This document shows positions 1 to 10,760 of a stretch of DNA of 64,000 nt, piece by piece (the first letter of the stretch is position 1; each line of letters begins with the position of its first letter). The DNA comes from Euonymus europaeus (taxonomy: Eukaryota > Streptophyta > Magnoliopsida > Celastrales > Celastraceae). Location of the stretch: the NCBI GenBank assembly GCA_963580455.1, contig OY756960.1:10292001-10356000 (forward strand), given 5' to 3'. A program made the translations under genes and the position numbers. The notes below the pieces were generated by a model. It was not told the origin of the DNA, searched no databases, and saw only the letters and a list, made by a program, of their open reading frames with translations.

Positions 1-567
1 TTCCTAGATTACTTCGATGCCAAAACACCAACTTTCTATGTCAATTGGACAAAAACCGTTAAAAGCTCCTCCATAGATAGAGTTGAGCAACTTCTGACCA
101 TCAATGTTGCTCGGTGTACACTTTTTATTGTTCTTCTATGTCAAATTTTACGTGTATAAGCTTCCTAGATTACTTCGACGCCAAAACACCTTATATCTAT
201 GCCAAATGGACAAAAACCGTTAAAAGCTCCTCCATGGATAGAGTTGAGCAAATTCAGACCATGAAAGTTGCTCGGTGTAAACTTTTTATTGTTCTTCTAT
301 GTCAAATTTTACGAGTATAAGCTTCGTAGATTATTTCGATGCCAAAACACTACATATCTATGCCAAATGGACAAAAACCGTTAAAAGCTCCTCCCTAGAT
401 GGAGTTGAGCAACTTCGGACCATGAAAGTTGCTCAGTGTACACTTTTTATTGTTCTTCTATTTCAAATTTTACGAGTATAAGCTTCCTAGATTATTTCGA
501 TGCCGAAACACAAACTTTCTATGACAAATGGATAAAAACCGTTAAAAGCTCCTCCATAGATAGAGTT

Positions 568-595
568 GAGCAACTTCGAACCATGAAAGTTGCTC
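568..595. other. Exemplar of the per-monomer inverted repeat
   Basis: Left arm GAGCAACTT (568-576), 10-nt spacer, right arm AAGTTGCTC (587-595): a perfect 9-bp dyad in this D monomer. V monomers (CATCAATGTTGCTC) keep 7 pairs. F monomers lose the outer pair. Many B monomers have one internal mismatch (GAGCAAATT). The dyad sits at about positions 86-113 of each monomer and could form a short hairpin or cruciform, or be a dimeric protein site; neither is shown by sequence alone. Confidence 0.8.
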
Positions 596-596
596 G

Positions 597-604
597 GTGT
601 ACAC
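597..604. other. Exemplar of the per-monomer palindrome GTGTACAC
   Basis: A perfect 8-bp palindrome two bases after the inverted repeat ends. It is present in almost every monomer. The commonest departures are GTATACAC (near 1246, 18578 and 18900) and AGTGTACAC after L. It contains TGTACA and GTAC, so BsrGI or RsaI should cut nearly every monomer. Confidence 0.8.
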
Positions 605-963
605 TTTTTATTGTTCTTCTATGTCAAATTTTACGAGTATAACTTCCTAGATTATTTCGATTCCAAAACAAGACCTTTCTATGAAAAACGGAGAAAAACC
701 ATTAAAATCATCTCCATAGATAGAGTTTAGCAACTTCGGACCATAAAAGTTGCTCGGTGTACACTTTTTATTGTTCTTCTATGTCAAATTTTACGAGTAT
801 AAGCTTCCTAGATTATTTCGATGCCAAAAGACCACCTTTCTTCGACAAATGAACAAAAACCGATAAAAGCTCCACCATAGATAGAGTTGTGCAACTACGG
901 ACCATCAAAGTTGCTCGGTGTACACATTTTATTGTTCTTTTATGTCAAATTTTACGAGTATAA

Positions 964-2409
964 CTTCCTAGATTATTTCGATGCCAAAACACCAACTTTC
1001 TATGTCAATTGGACAAAAACCGTTAAAAGCTCCTCCATAGATAGAGTTGAGCAACTTCTGACCATCAATGTTGCTCGGTGTACACTTTTTATTGTTCTTC
1101 TATGTCAAATTTTACGTGTATAAGCTTCCTAGATTACTTCGATGCCAAAACACCAACTTTCTATGTCAATTGGACAAAAACCGTTAAAAGCTCCTCCATA
1201 GATAGAGTTGAGCAACTTCTGACCATCAATGTTGCTCGGTATACACTTTTTATTGTTCTTCTATGTCAAATTTTACGTGTATAAGCTTCCTAGATTACTT
1301 CGACGCCAAAACACCTTATATCTATGCCAAATGGACAAAAACCGTTAAAAGCTCCTCCATGGATAGAGTTGAGCAAATTCGGACCATGAAAGTTGCTCGG
1401 TGTACACTTTTTATTGTTCTTCTATGTCAAATTTTACGAGTATAAGCTTCGTAGATTATTTCGATGCCAAAACACTACATATCTATGCCAAATGGACAAA
1501 AACCGATAAAAGCTCCTCCCTAGATGGAGTTGAGCAACTTCGGACCATGAAAGTTGCTCAGTGTACACTTTTTATTGTTCTTCTATTTCAAATTTTACGA
1601 GTATAAGCTTCCTAGATTATTTCGATGCCGAAACACAAACTTTCTATGACAAATGGATAAAAACCGTTAAAAGCTCCTCCATAGATAGAGTTGAGCAACT
1701 TCGAACCATGAAAGTTGCTCGGTGTACACTTTTTATTGTTCTTCTATGTCAAATTTTACGAGTATAACTTCCTAGATTATTTCGATTCCAAAACAAGACC
1801 TTTCTATGAAAAACGGAGAAAAACCATTAAAATCATCTCCATAGATAGAGTTTAGCAACTTCGGACCATAAAAGTTGCTCGGTGTACACTTTTTATTGTT
1901 CTTCTATGTCAAATTTTACGTGTATAAGCTTCCTAGATTATTTCGATGCCGAAACACAAACTTTCTATGACAAATGGATAAAAACCGTTAAAAGCTCCTC
2001 CATAGATAGAGTTGAGCAACTTCGAACCATGAAAGTTGCTCGGTGTACACTTTTTATTGTTCTTCTATGTCAAATTTTACGAGTATAACTTCCTAGATTA
2101 TTTCGATTCCAAAACAAGACCTTTCTATGAAAAACGGAGAAAAACCATTAAAATCATCTCCATAGATAGAGTTTAGCAACTTCGGACCATAAAAGTTGCT
2201 CGGTGTACACTTTTTATTGTTCTTCTATGTCAAATTTTACGAGTATAAGCTTCCTAGATTATTTCGATGCCAAAAGACCACCTTTCTTCGACAAATGAAC
2301 AAAAACCGATAAAAGCTCCACCATAGATAGAGTTGTGCAACTACGGACCATCAAAGTTGCTCGGTGTACACATTTTATTGTTCTTTTATGTCAAATTTTA
2401 CGAGTATAA
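964..2409 (+). repeat. 9-mer cassette V-V-B-L-D-E-D-E-G (1,446 bp)
   Basis: Monomers start at 964, 1125, 1286, 1447, 1608, 1768, 1929, 2089 and 2250. The D-E pair is duplicated relative to the next cassette. The second V has a private GGTATACAC that reappears one cassette later, so the two cassettes share recent ancestry. Confidence 0.85.
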
Positions 2410-2570
2410 CTTCCTAGATTATTTCGATGCCAAAACACCAACTTTCTATGTCAATTGGACAAAAACCGTTAAAAGCTCCTCCATAGATAGAGTTGAGCAA
2501 CTTCTGACCATCAATGTTGCTCGGTGTACACTTTTTATTGTTCTTCTATGTCAAATTTTACGTGTATAAG
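2410..2570 (+). repeat. Exemplar monomer, type V
   Basis: Marked by CACCAACTTTCTATG followed by TCAATTGGAC, and usually by CATCAATGTTGCTC in the second half. It is the commonest type. It often comes as a pair: the first V follows G and has the short (TATAACTTCC) boundary, the second has the long (TATAAGCTTCC) boundary. The V tail often reads TTTTACGTG instead of TTTTACGAG, and this tail normally precedes V, B or D. Confidence 0.9.
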
Positions 2571-2731
2571 CTTCCTAGATTACTTCGATGCCAAAACACC
2601 AACTTTCTATGTCAATTGGACAAAAACCGTTAAAAGCTCCTCCATAGATAGAGTTGAGCAACTTCTGACCATCAATGTTGCTCGGTATACACTTTTTATT
2701 GTTCTTCTATGTCAAATTTTACGTGTATAAG

Positions 2732-2892
2732 CTTCCTAGATTACTTCGACGCCAAAACACCTTATATCTATGCCAAATGGACAAAAACCGTTAAAAGCTC
2801 CTCCATGGATAGAGTTGAGCAAATTCGGACCATGAAAGTTGCTCGGTGTACACTTTTTATTGTTCTTCTATGTCAAATTTTACGAGTATAAG
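2732..2892 (+). repeat. Exemplar monomer, type B
   Basis: Marked by TTACTTCGACGCC, then CACCTTATATC here or CACCTCATATC in later copies, then ATGCCAAATGG. Many B copies carry GAGCAAATTCGG instead of GAGCAACTTCGG, which places a mismatch in the inverted repeat that other types keep. In the first half of the window B is nearly always followed by L; from about 33 kb it is often followed by F. Confidence 0.9.
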
Positions 2893-3053
2893 CTTCGTAG
2901 ATTATTTCGATGCCAAAACACTACATATCTATGCCAAATGGACAAAAACCGTTAAAAGCTCCTCCCTAGATGGAGTTGAGCAACTTCGGACCATGAAAGT
3001 TGCTCAGTGTACACTTTTTATTGTTCTTCTATTTCAAATTTTACGAGTATAAG
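2893..3053 (+). repeat. Exemplar monomer, type L
   Basis: Marked by a CTTCGTAG start (not CTTCCTAG), CACTACATATC, and CCCTAGATGGAG in place of CATAGATAGAG. Its tail reads either GCTCAGTGTAC with CTATTTCAAA, leading into D, or GCTTAGTGTAC with CTATGTCAAA, leading into E. The tail therefore predicts the next monomer. In the 49-58 kb block the start is CTTCATAG. Confidence 0.9.
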
Positions 3054-3213
3054 CTTCCTAGATTATTTCGATGCCGAAACACAAACTTTCTATGACAAAT
3101 GGATAAAAACCGTTAAAAGCTCCTCCATAGATAGAGTTGAGCAACTTCGAACCATGAAAGTTGCTCGGTGTACACTTTTTATTGTTCTTCTATGTCAAAT
3201 TTTACGAGTATAA

Positions 3214-3374
3214 CTTCCTAGATTATTTCGATTCCAAAACAAGACCTTTCTATGAAAAACGGAGAAAAACCATTAAAATCATCTCCATAGATAGAGTTTA
3301 GCAACTTCGGACCATAAAAGTTGCTCGGTGTACACTTTTTATTGTTCTTCTATGTCAAATTTTACGAGTATAAG
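3214..3374 (+). repeat. Exemplar monomer, type E
   Basis: Marked by GATTCCAAAACAAGACC, AAAAACGGAGAAAAACC and AAAATCATCTCC. One E lineage reads ACCATTAAAATC and another ACCGTTAAAATC. From about 18.6 kb some copies read AAACAGAG. E follows D or L in nearly every case and has the short boundary. Confidence 0.9.
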
Positions 3375-3534
3375 CTTCCTAGATTATTTCGATGCCAAAA
3401 GACCACCTTTCTTCGACAAATGAACAAAAACCGATAAAAGCTCCACCATAGATAGAGTTGTGCAACTTCGGACCATCAAAGTTGCTCGGTGTACACATTT
3501 TATTGTTCTTTTATGTCAAATTTTACGAGTATAA
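3375..3534 (+). repeat. Exemplar monomer, type G
   Basis: Marked by AAAAGACCACC, TTTCTTCGACAAATG, CCGATAAAAGCTCCACC, CATCAAAGTTGC and the tail ACACATTTTATTG with TTCTTTTATGTC. It is the most diverged and most easily recognised type. Up to about 58 kb it is followed by a V, Vt or Vn monomer in almost every case, so it works as the end marker of the cassettes. Confidence 0.9.
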
Positions 3535-4337
3535 CTTCCTAGATTATTTCGATGCCAAAACACCAACTTTCTATGTCAATTGGACAAAAACCGTTAAAAG
3601 CTCCTCCATAGATAGAGTTGAGCAACTTCTGACCATCAATGTTGCTCGGTGTACACTTTTTATTGTTCTTCTATGTCAAATTTTACGTGTATAAGCTTCC
3701 TAGATTACTTCGATGCCAAAACACCAACTTTCTATGTCAATTGGACAAAAACCGTTAAAAGCTCCCCCATAGATAGAGTTGAGCAACTTCTGACCATCAA
3801 TGTTGCTCGGTGTACACTTTTTATTGTTCTTCTATGTCAAATTTTACGTGTATAAGCTTCCTAGATTATTTCGATGCCGAAACACAAACTTTCTATGACA
3901 AATGGATAAAAACCGTTAAAAGCTCCTCCATAGATAGAGTTGAGCAACTTCGAACCATAAAAGTTGCTCGGTGTACACTTTTTATTGTTCTTCTATGTCA
4001 AATTTTACGAGTATAACTTCCTAGATTATTTCGATTCCAAAACAAGACCTTTCTATGAAAAACGGAGAAAAACCATTAAAATCATCTCCATAGATAGAGT
4101 TTAGCAACTTCGGACCATAAAAGTTGCTCGGTGTACACTTTTTATTGTTCTTCTATGTCAAATTTTACGAGTATAAGCTTCCTAGATTATTTCGATGCCA
4201 AAAGACCACCTTTCTTCGACAAATGAACAAAAACCGATAAAAGCTCCACCATAGATAGAGTTGTGCAACTTCGGACCATCAAAGTTGCTCGGTGTACACA
4301 TTTTATTGTTCTTTTATGTCAAATTTTACGAGTATAA
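3535..4337 (+). repeat. 5-mer cassette V-V-D-E-G (803 bp)
   Basis: Monomers start at 3535, 3696, 3857, 4017 and 4178. B and L are absent: the second V, with its TTTTACGTG tail, runs directly into D. The same V-tail-to-D style junction is seen at 1929. Confidence 0.85.
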
Positions 4338-5622
4338 CTTCCTAGATTATTTCGATGCCAAAACACCAACTTTCTATGTCAATTGGACAAAAACCGTTAA
4401 AAGCTCCTCCATAGATAGAGTTGAGCAACTTCTGACCATCAATGTTGCTCGGTGTACACTTTTTATTGTTCTTCTATGTCAAATTTTACGTGTATAAGCT
4501 TCCTAGATTACTTCGATGCCAAAACACCAACTTTCTATGTCAATTGGACAAAAACCGTTAAAAGCTCCTCCATAGATAGAGTTGAGCAACTTCTGACCAT
4601 CAATGTTGCTCGGTGTACACTTTTTATTGTTCTTCTATGTCAAATTTTACGTGTATAAGCTTCCTAGATTACTTCGACGCCAAAACACCTTATATCTATG
4701 CCAAATGGACAAAAACCGTTAAAAGCTCCTCCATGGATAGAGTTGAGCAAATTCGGACCATGAAAGTTGCTCGGTGTACACTTTTTATTGTTCTTCTATG
4801 TCAAATTTTACGAGTATAAGCTTCGTAGATTATTTCGATGCCAAAACACTACATATCTATGTCAAATGGACAAAAACCGTTAAAAGCTCCTCCCTAGATG
4901 GAGTTGAGCAACTTCGGACCATGAACGTTGCTCAGTGTACACTTTTTATTGTTCTTCTATTTCAAATTTTACGAGTATAAGCTTCCTAGATTATTTCGAT
5001 GCCGAAACACAAACTTTCTATGACAAATGGATAAAAACCGTTAAAAGCTCCTCCATAGATAGAGTTGAGTAACTTCGAACCATGAAAGTTGCTCGGTGTA
5101 CACTTTTTATTGTTCTTCTATGTCAAATTTTACGAGTATAACTTCCTAGATTATTTCGATTCCAAAACAAGACCTTTCTATGAAAAACGGAGAAAAACCA
5201 TTAAAATCATCTCCATAGATAGAGTTGAGCAACTTCGGACCATGAAGGTTGCTCGGTGTACACTTTTTATTGTTCTTCTATGTCAAATTTTACGAGTATA
5301 ACTTCCTAGATTATTTCTATTCCAAAACCCCAACTTTCTATGAAAAATGGACAAAAACCGTTAAGAGCTCATCCATAGATAGAGTTTAGCAACTTCGGAC
5401 CATAAAAGTAGCTCGGTGTACACGTTTTATTGTTCTTCTATGTCAAATTTTACGAGTATAAGCTTCCTAGATTATTTCGATGCCAAAAGACCACCTTTCT
5501 TCGACAAATGAACAAAAACCGATAAAAGCTCCACCATAGATAGAGTTGAGCAACTTCGGACCATCAAAGTTGCTCGGTGTACACATTTTATTGTTCTTTT
5601 ATGTCAAATTTTACGAGTATAA
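4338..5622 (+). repeat. 8-mer cassette V-V-B-L-D-E-F-G (1,285 bp)
   Basis: Monomers start at 4338, 4499, 4660, 4821, 4982, 5142, 5302 and 5463. This is the first cassette with an F monomer (CTATTCCAAAACCCC form) between E and G. Confidence 0.85.
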
Positions 5623-6585
5623 CTTCCTAGATTATTTCGATGCCAAAACACCAACTTTCTATGTCAATTAGACAAAAACCGTTAAAAGCTCCTCCATAGA
5701 TAGAGTTGAGCAACTTCGGACCATCAATGTTGCTCGGTGTACACTTTTTATTGTTCTTCTATGTCAAATTTTACGAGTATAAGCTTCGTAGATTATTTCG
5801 ATGCCAAAACACTACATATCTATGCCAAATGGACAAAAACCGTTAAAAGCTCCTCCCTAGATGGAGTTGAGCAACTTCGGACCATGAAAGTTGCTCAGTG
5901 TACACTTTTTATTAGTCTTCTATTTCAAATTTTACGAGTATATGCTTCGTAGATTAATTCGATGCCGAAACACAAACTTTCTATGACAAATGGATAAAAA
6001 CCGTTAAAAGCTCCTCCATAGATAGAGTTGAGCAACTTCGAACCATGAAAGTTGCTCGGTGTACACTTTTTATTGTTCTTCTATGTCAAATTTTACGAGT
6101 ATAACTTCCTAGATTATTTCGATTCCAAAACAAGACCTTTCTATGAAAAACGGAGAAAAACCATTAAAATCATCTCCATAGATAGAGTTGAGCAACTTCG
6201 GACCATGAAAGTTGCTCGGTGTACACTTTTTATTGTTCTTCTATGTCAAATTTTACGAGTATAACTTCCTAGATTATTTCTATTCCAAAACCCCAACTTT
6301 CTATGAAAAATGGACAAAAACCGTTAAGAGCTCATCCATAGATAGAGTTTAGCAACTTCGAACCATAAAAGTTGCTCGGTGTACACTTTTTATTGTTCTT
6401 CTATGTCAAATTTTACGAGTATAAGCTTCCTAGATTATTTCGATGCCAAAAGACCACCTTTCTTCGACAAATGAGCAAAAACCGATAAAAGCTCCACCAT
6501 AGATAGAGTTGAGCAACTTCGGACCATCAAAGTTGCTCGGTGTACACATTTTATTGTTCTATTATGTCAAATTTTACGAGTATAA
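5623..6585 (+). repeat. 6-mer cassette V-L-D-E-F-G (963 bp)
   Basis: Monomers start at 5623, 5784, 5945, 6105, 6265 and 6426. V passes straight to L. The D monomer opens with TATGCTTCGTAG and ATTAATTCG, private changes seen only here. Confidence 0.82.
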
Positions 6586-7708
6586 CTTCCTAGATTATTT
6601 CGATGCCAAAACACCAACTTTCTATGTCAATTGGACAAAAACCGTTAAAAGCTCCTCCATAGATAGAGTTGAGCAACTTCGGACCATCAATGTTGCTCGG
6701 TGTACACTTTTTATTGTTCTTCTATGTCAAATTTTACGTGTATAAGCTTCCTAGATTACTTCGATGCCAAAACACCTCATATCTATGCCAAATGGACAAA
6801 AACCGTTAAAAGCTCCTCCATAGATAGAGTTGAGCAAATTCGGACCATGAAAGTGGCTCGGTGTACACTTTTTATTGTTCTTCTATGTCAAATTTTACGA
6901 GTATAAGCTTCGTAGATTATTTCGATACCAAAACACTACATATCTATGCCAAATGGACAAAAATCGTTAAAAGCTCCTCCCTAGATGGAGTTGAGCAACT
7001 TCGGACCATGAAAGTTGCTTAGTGTACACTTTTTATTGTTCTTCTATGTCAAATTTTACGAGTATAACTTCCTAGATTATTTCGATTCCAAAACAAGACC
7101 TTTCTATGAAAAACGGAGAAAAACCGTTAAAATCATCTCCATAGATAGAGTTGAGCAACTTCGGACCATGAAAGTTGCTCGGCGTACACTTTTTATTGTT
7201 CTTCTTTGTCAAATTTTATGAGTATAAGCTTCCTAGATTATTTCGATGCCGAAACACCAACTTTTATGAGAAATGGATAAAAACCGTTAAAAGCTCCTCC
7301 ATAGATAGAGTTGAGCAATTTCGGACCATGAAAGTTTCTCGGTGTACACTTTTTAGTGTCCTTCTATGTCAAATTTTACGAGTATAACTTCCTAGATTAT
7401 TTCGATTCCAAAATCCCAACTTTCTATGAAAAATGGACAAAAACCGTTAAAAGCTCATCCATAGATAGAGTTTAGCAACTTCGGACCATAAAAGTTGCTC
7501 GGTGTACACTTTTTATTGTTCTTCTATGTCAAATTTTACGAGTATAAGATTCCTAGATTATTTCGATGCCAAAAGACCACCTTTCTTCGACAAATGAACA
7601 AAAACCGATAAAAGCTCCACCATAGATAGAGTTGTGCAACTTCGAACCATCAAAGTTGCTCGGTGTACACATTTTATTGTTCTTTTATGTCAAATTTTAC
7701 GAGTATAA
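6586..7708 (+). repeat. 7-mer cassette V-B-L-E-D'-F-G (1,123 bp)
   Basis: Monomers start at 6586, 6747, 6908, 7068, 7229, 7388 and 7549. First appearance of D' and of the L-to-E junction with the GCTTAGTGTAC tail. The same order returns at 10761 and 13491. Confidence 0.85.
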
Positions 7709-9314
7709 CTTCCTAGATTATTTCGATGCCAAAACACCAACTTTCTATGTCAATTGGACAAAAACCGTTAAAAGCTCCTCCATAGATAGAGTTGAGCAAC
7801 TTCGGACCATCAATGTTGCTCGGTGTACACTTTTTATTGTTCTTCTATGTCAAATTTTACGTGTATAAGCTTCCTAGATTACTTCGATGCCAAAACACCA
7901 ACTTTCTATGTCAATTGGACAAAAACCGTTAAAAGCTCCTCCATAGATAGAGTTGAGCAACTTCGGACCATCAATGTTGCTCGGTGTACACTTTTTATTG
8001 TTCTTCTATGTCAAATTTTACGAGTATAAGCTTCGTAGATTATTTCGATACCAAAACACTACATATCTATGCCAAATGGACAAAAATCGTTAAAAGCTCC
8101 TCCCTAGATGGAGTTGAGCAACTTCTGACCATCAATGTCGCTCGGTGTACACTTTTTATTGTTCTTCTATGTCAAATTTTACGTGTATAAGCTTACTAGA
8201 TTACTTCGACGCCAAAACACCTCATATCTATGCCAAATGGACAAAAACCGTTAAAAGCTCCTCCATAGATAGAGTTGAGCAAATTCGGACCATGAAAGTT
8301 GCTCGGTGTACACTTTTTATTGTTCTTCTATGTCAAATTTTACGAGTATAAGCTTCGTAGATTATTTCGATGCCAAAACACTACATATCTATGCCAAATG
8401 GACAAAAACCGTTAAAAGCTCCTCCCTAGATGGAGTTGAGCAACTTCGGACCATGAAAGTTGCTCAGTGTACACTTTTTATTGTTCTTCTATTTCAAATT
8501 TTACGAGTATAAGCTTCCTAGATTATTTCGATGCCGAAACACCAACTTTCTATGACAAATGGATAAAAACCGTTAAAAGCTCCTCCATAGATAGAGTTGA
8601 GCAACTTCGAACCATGAAAGTTGCTCGGTGTACACTTTTTATTGTTCTTCTATGTCAAATTTTACGAGTATAACTTCCTAGATTATTTCGATTCCAAAAC
8701 AAGACCTTTCTATGAAAAACGGAGAAAAACCGTTAAAATCATCTCCATAGATAGAGTTGAGCAACTTCGGACCATGAAAGTTGCTCGGCGTACACTTTTT
8801 ATTGTTCTTCTTTGTCAAATTTTATGAGTATAAGCTTCCTAGATTATTTCGATGCCGAAACACCAACTTTTATGAGAAATGGATAAAAACCGTTAAAAGC
8901 TCCTCCATAGATAGAGTTGAGCAATTTCGGACCATGAAAGTTTCTCGGTGTACACTTTTTAGTGTCCTTCTATGTCAAATTTTACGAGTATAACTTCCTA
9001 GATTATTTCGATTCCAAAATCCCAACTTTCTATGAAAAATGGACAAAAACCGTTAAAAGCTCATCCATAGATAGAGTTTAGCAACTTCGGACCATAAAAG
9101 TTGCTCGGTGTACACTTTTTATTGTTCTTCTATGTCAAATTTTACGAGTATAAGATTCCTAGATTATTTCGATGCCAAAAGACCACCTTTCTTCGACAAA
9201 TGAACAAAAACCGATAAAAGCTCCACCATAGATAGAGTTGTGCAACTTCGGACCATCAAAGTTGCTCGGTGTACACATTTTATTGTTCTTTTATGTCAAA
9301 TTTTACGAGTATAA
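7709..9314 (+). repeat. 10-mer cassette V-V-L-B-L-D-E-D'-F-G (1,606 bp)
   Basis: Monomers start at 7709, 7870, 8031, 8192, 8353, 8514, 8674, 8835, 8994 and 9155. The stretch 7068-8673 is repeated at 8674-10279 with a spacing of exactly 1,606 bp, including private changes such as GCTTACTAG in B and ATAAGATTCC before G. Confidence 0.87.
8514..8673 (+). repeat. Exemplar monomer, type D
   Basis: Marked by GATGCCGAAACAC, ATGACAAATGGATAAAA and usually CTTCGAACCATGAAAG. Copies before about 5.3 kb read CGAAACACAAAC; later ones read CGAAACACCAAC. D usually follows L or E. Three D monomers in a row occur at 16703-17184. Confidence 0.9.
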
Positions 9315-10760
9315 CTTCCTAGATTATTTCGATGCCAAAACACCAACTTTCTATGTCAATTGGACAAAAACCGTTAAAAGCTCCTCCATAGATAGAGTTG
9401 AGCAACTTCGGACCATCAATGTTGCTCGGTGTACACTTTTTATTGTTCTTCTATGTCAAATTTTACGTGTATAAGCTTCCTAGATTACTTCGATGCCAAA
9501 ACACCAACTTTCTATGTCAATTGGACAAAAACCGTTAAAAGCTCCTCCATAGATAGAGTTGAGCAACTTCGGACCATCAATGTTGCTCGGTGTACACTTT
9601 TTATTGTTCTTCTATGTCAAATTTTACGAGTATAAGCTTCGTAGATTATTTCGATACCAAAACACTACATATCTATGCCAAATGGACAAAAATCGTTAAA
9701 AGCTCCTCCCTAGATGGAGTTGAGCAACTTCTGACCATCAATGTCGCTCGGTGTACACTTTTTATTGTTCTTCTATGTCAAATTTTACGTGTATAAGCTT
9801 ACTAGATTACTTCGACGCCAAAACACCTCATATCTATGCCAAATGGACAAAAACCGTTAAAAGCTCCTCCATAGATAGAGTTGAGCAAATTCGGACCATG
9901 AAAGTTGCTCGGTGTACACTTTTTATTGTTCTTCTATGTCAAATTTTACGAGTATAAGCTTCGTAGATTATTTCGATGCCAAAACACTACATATCTATGC
10001 CAAATGGACAAAAACCGTTAAAAGCTCCTCCCTAGATGGAGTTGAGCAACTTCGGACCATGAAAGTTGCTCAGTGTACACTTTTTATTGTTCTTCTATTT
10101 CAAATTTTACGAGTATAAGCTTCCTAGATTATTTCGATGCCGAAACACCAACTTTCTATGACAAATGGATAAAAACCGTTAAAAGCTCCTCCATAGATAG
10201 AGTTGAGCAACTTCGAACCATGAAAGTTGCTCGGTGTACATTTTTTATTGTTCTTCTATGTCAAATTTTACGAGTATAACTTCCTAGATTATTTCGATTC
10301 CAAAACAAGACCTTTCTATGAAAAACGGAGAAAAACCATTAAAATCATCTCCATAGATAGAGTTGAGCAACTTCGGACCATGAAAGTTGCTCGGTGTACA
10401 CTTTTTATTGTTCTTCTATGTCAAATTTTACGAGTATAACTTCCTAGATTATTTCTATTCCAAAACCCCAACTTTCTATGAAAAATGGACAAAAACCGTT
10501 AAGAGCTCATCCACAGATAGAGTTTAGCAACTTCGGACCATAAAAGTTGCTCGGTGTACACTTTTTATTGTTCTTCTATGTCAAATTTTACGAGTATAAG
10601 CTTCCTAGATTATTTCGAGGCCAAAAGACCACCTTTCATCGACAAATGAACAAAAACCGATAAAAGCTCCACCATAGATAGAGTTGAGCAACTTCGGACC
10701 ATCAAACTTGCTCGGTGTACACATTTTATTGTTCTTTTATGTCAAATTTTACGAGTATAA
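9315..10760 (+). repeat. 9-mer cassette V-V-L-B-L-D-E-F-G (1,446 bp)
   Basis: Near-copy of the preceding 10-mer that lacks D'. Monomers start at 9315, 9476, 9637, 9798, 9959, 10120, 10280, 10440 and 10601. The E monomer here is the ACCATTAAAATC form and not the ACCGTT form of the previous cassette, so the copy ends near 10.25 kb. Confidence 0.85.

Larger units (their letters stand above)
1..963 (+). repeat. Cassette V-B-L-D-E-G (6 monomers, cut by window start)
   Basis: Monomers start at 1, 161, 322, 483, 643 and 804. The order is that of the following cassettes with one V missing or outside the window. The first base of the first monomer lies just outside. Confidence 0.85.
2410..3534 (+). 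repeat. 7-mer cassette V-V-B-L-D-E-G (1,125 bp)
   Basis: Same order as the preceding 9-mer but with a single D-E pair. Monomers start at 2410, 2571, 2732, 2893, 3054, 3214 and 3375. This is the simplest complete form of the left-hand cassette. Confidence 0.85.

Noticed and set aside
1..160. TATAA at monomer joints as promoters
   Set aside because: TATAA(G)CTTCC occurs at each joint simply because it is part of the repeat. Nothing downstream looks like a gene, so I do not call a promoter, though satellite transcription is possible.
568..604. CENP-B box (NTTCGNNNNANNCGGGN)
   Set aside because: CTTCGGACCATGAAAG fits the TTCG and the following A but has AAAG where CGGG is required. The box is not met in the monomers I checked, although a diverged pogo-like protein site cannot be excluded.
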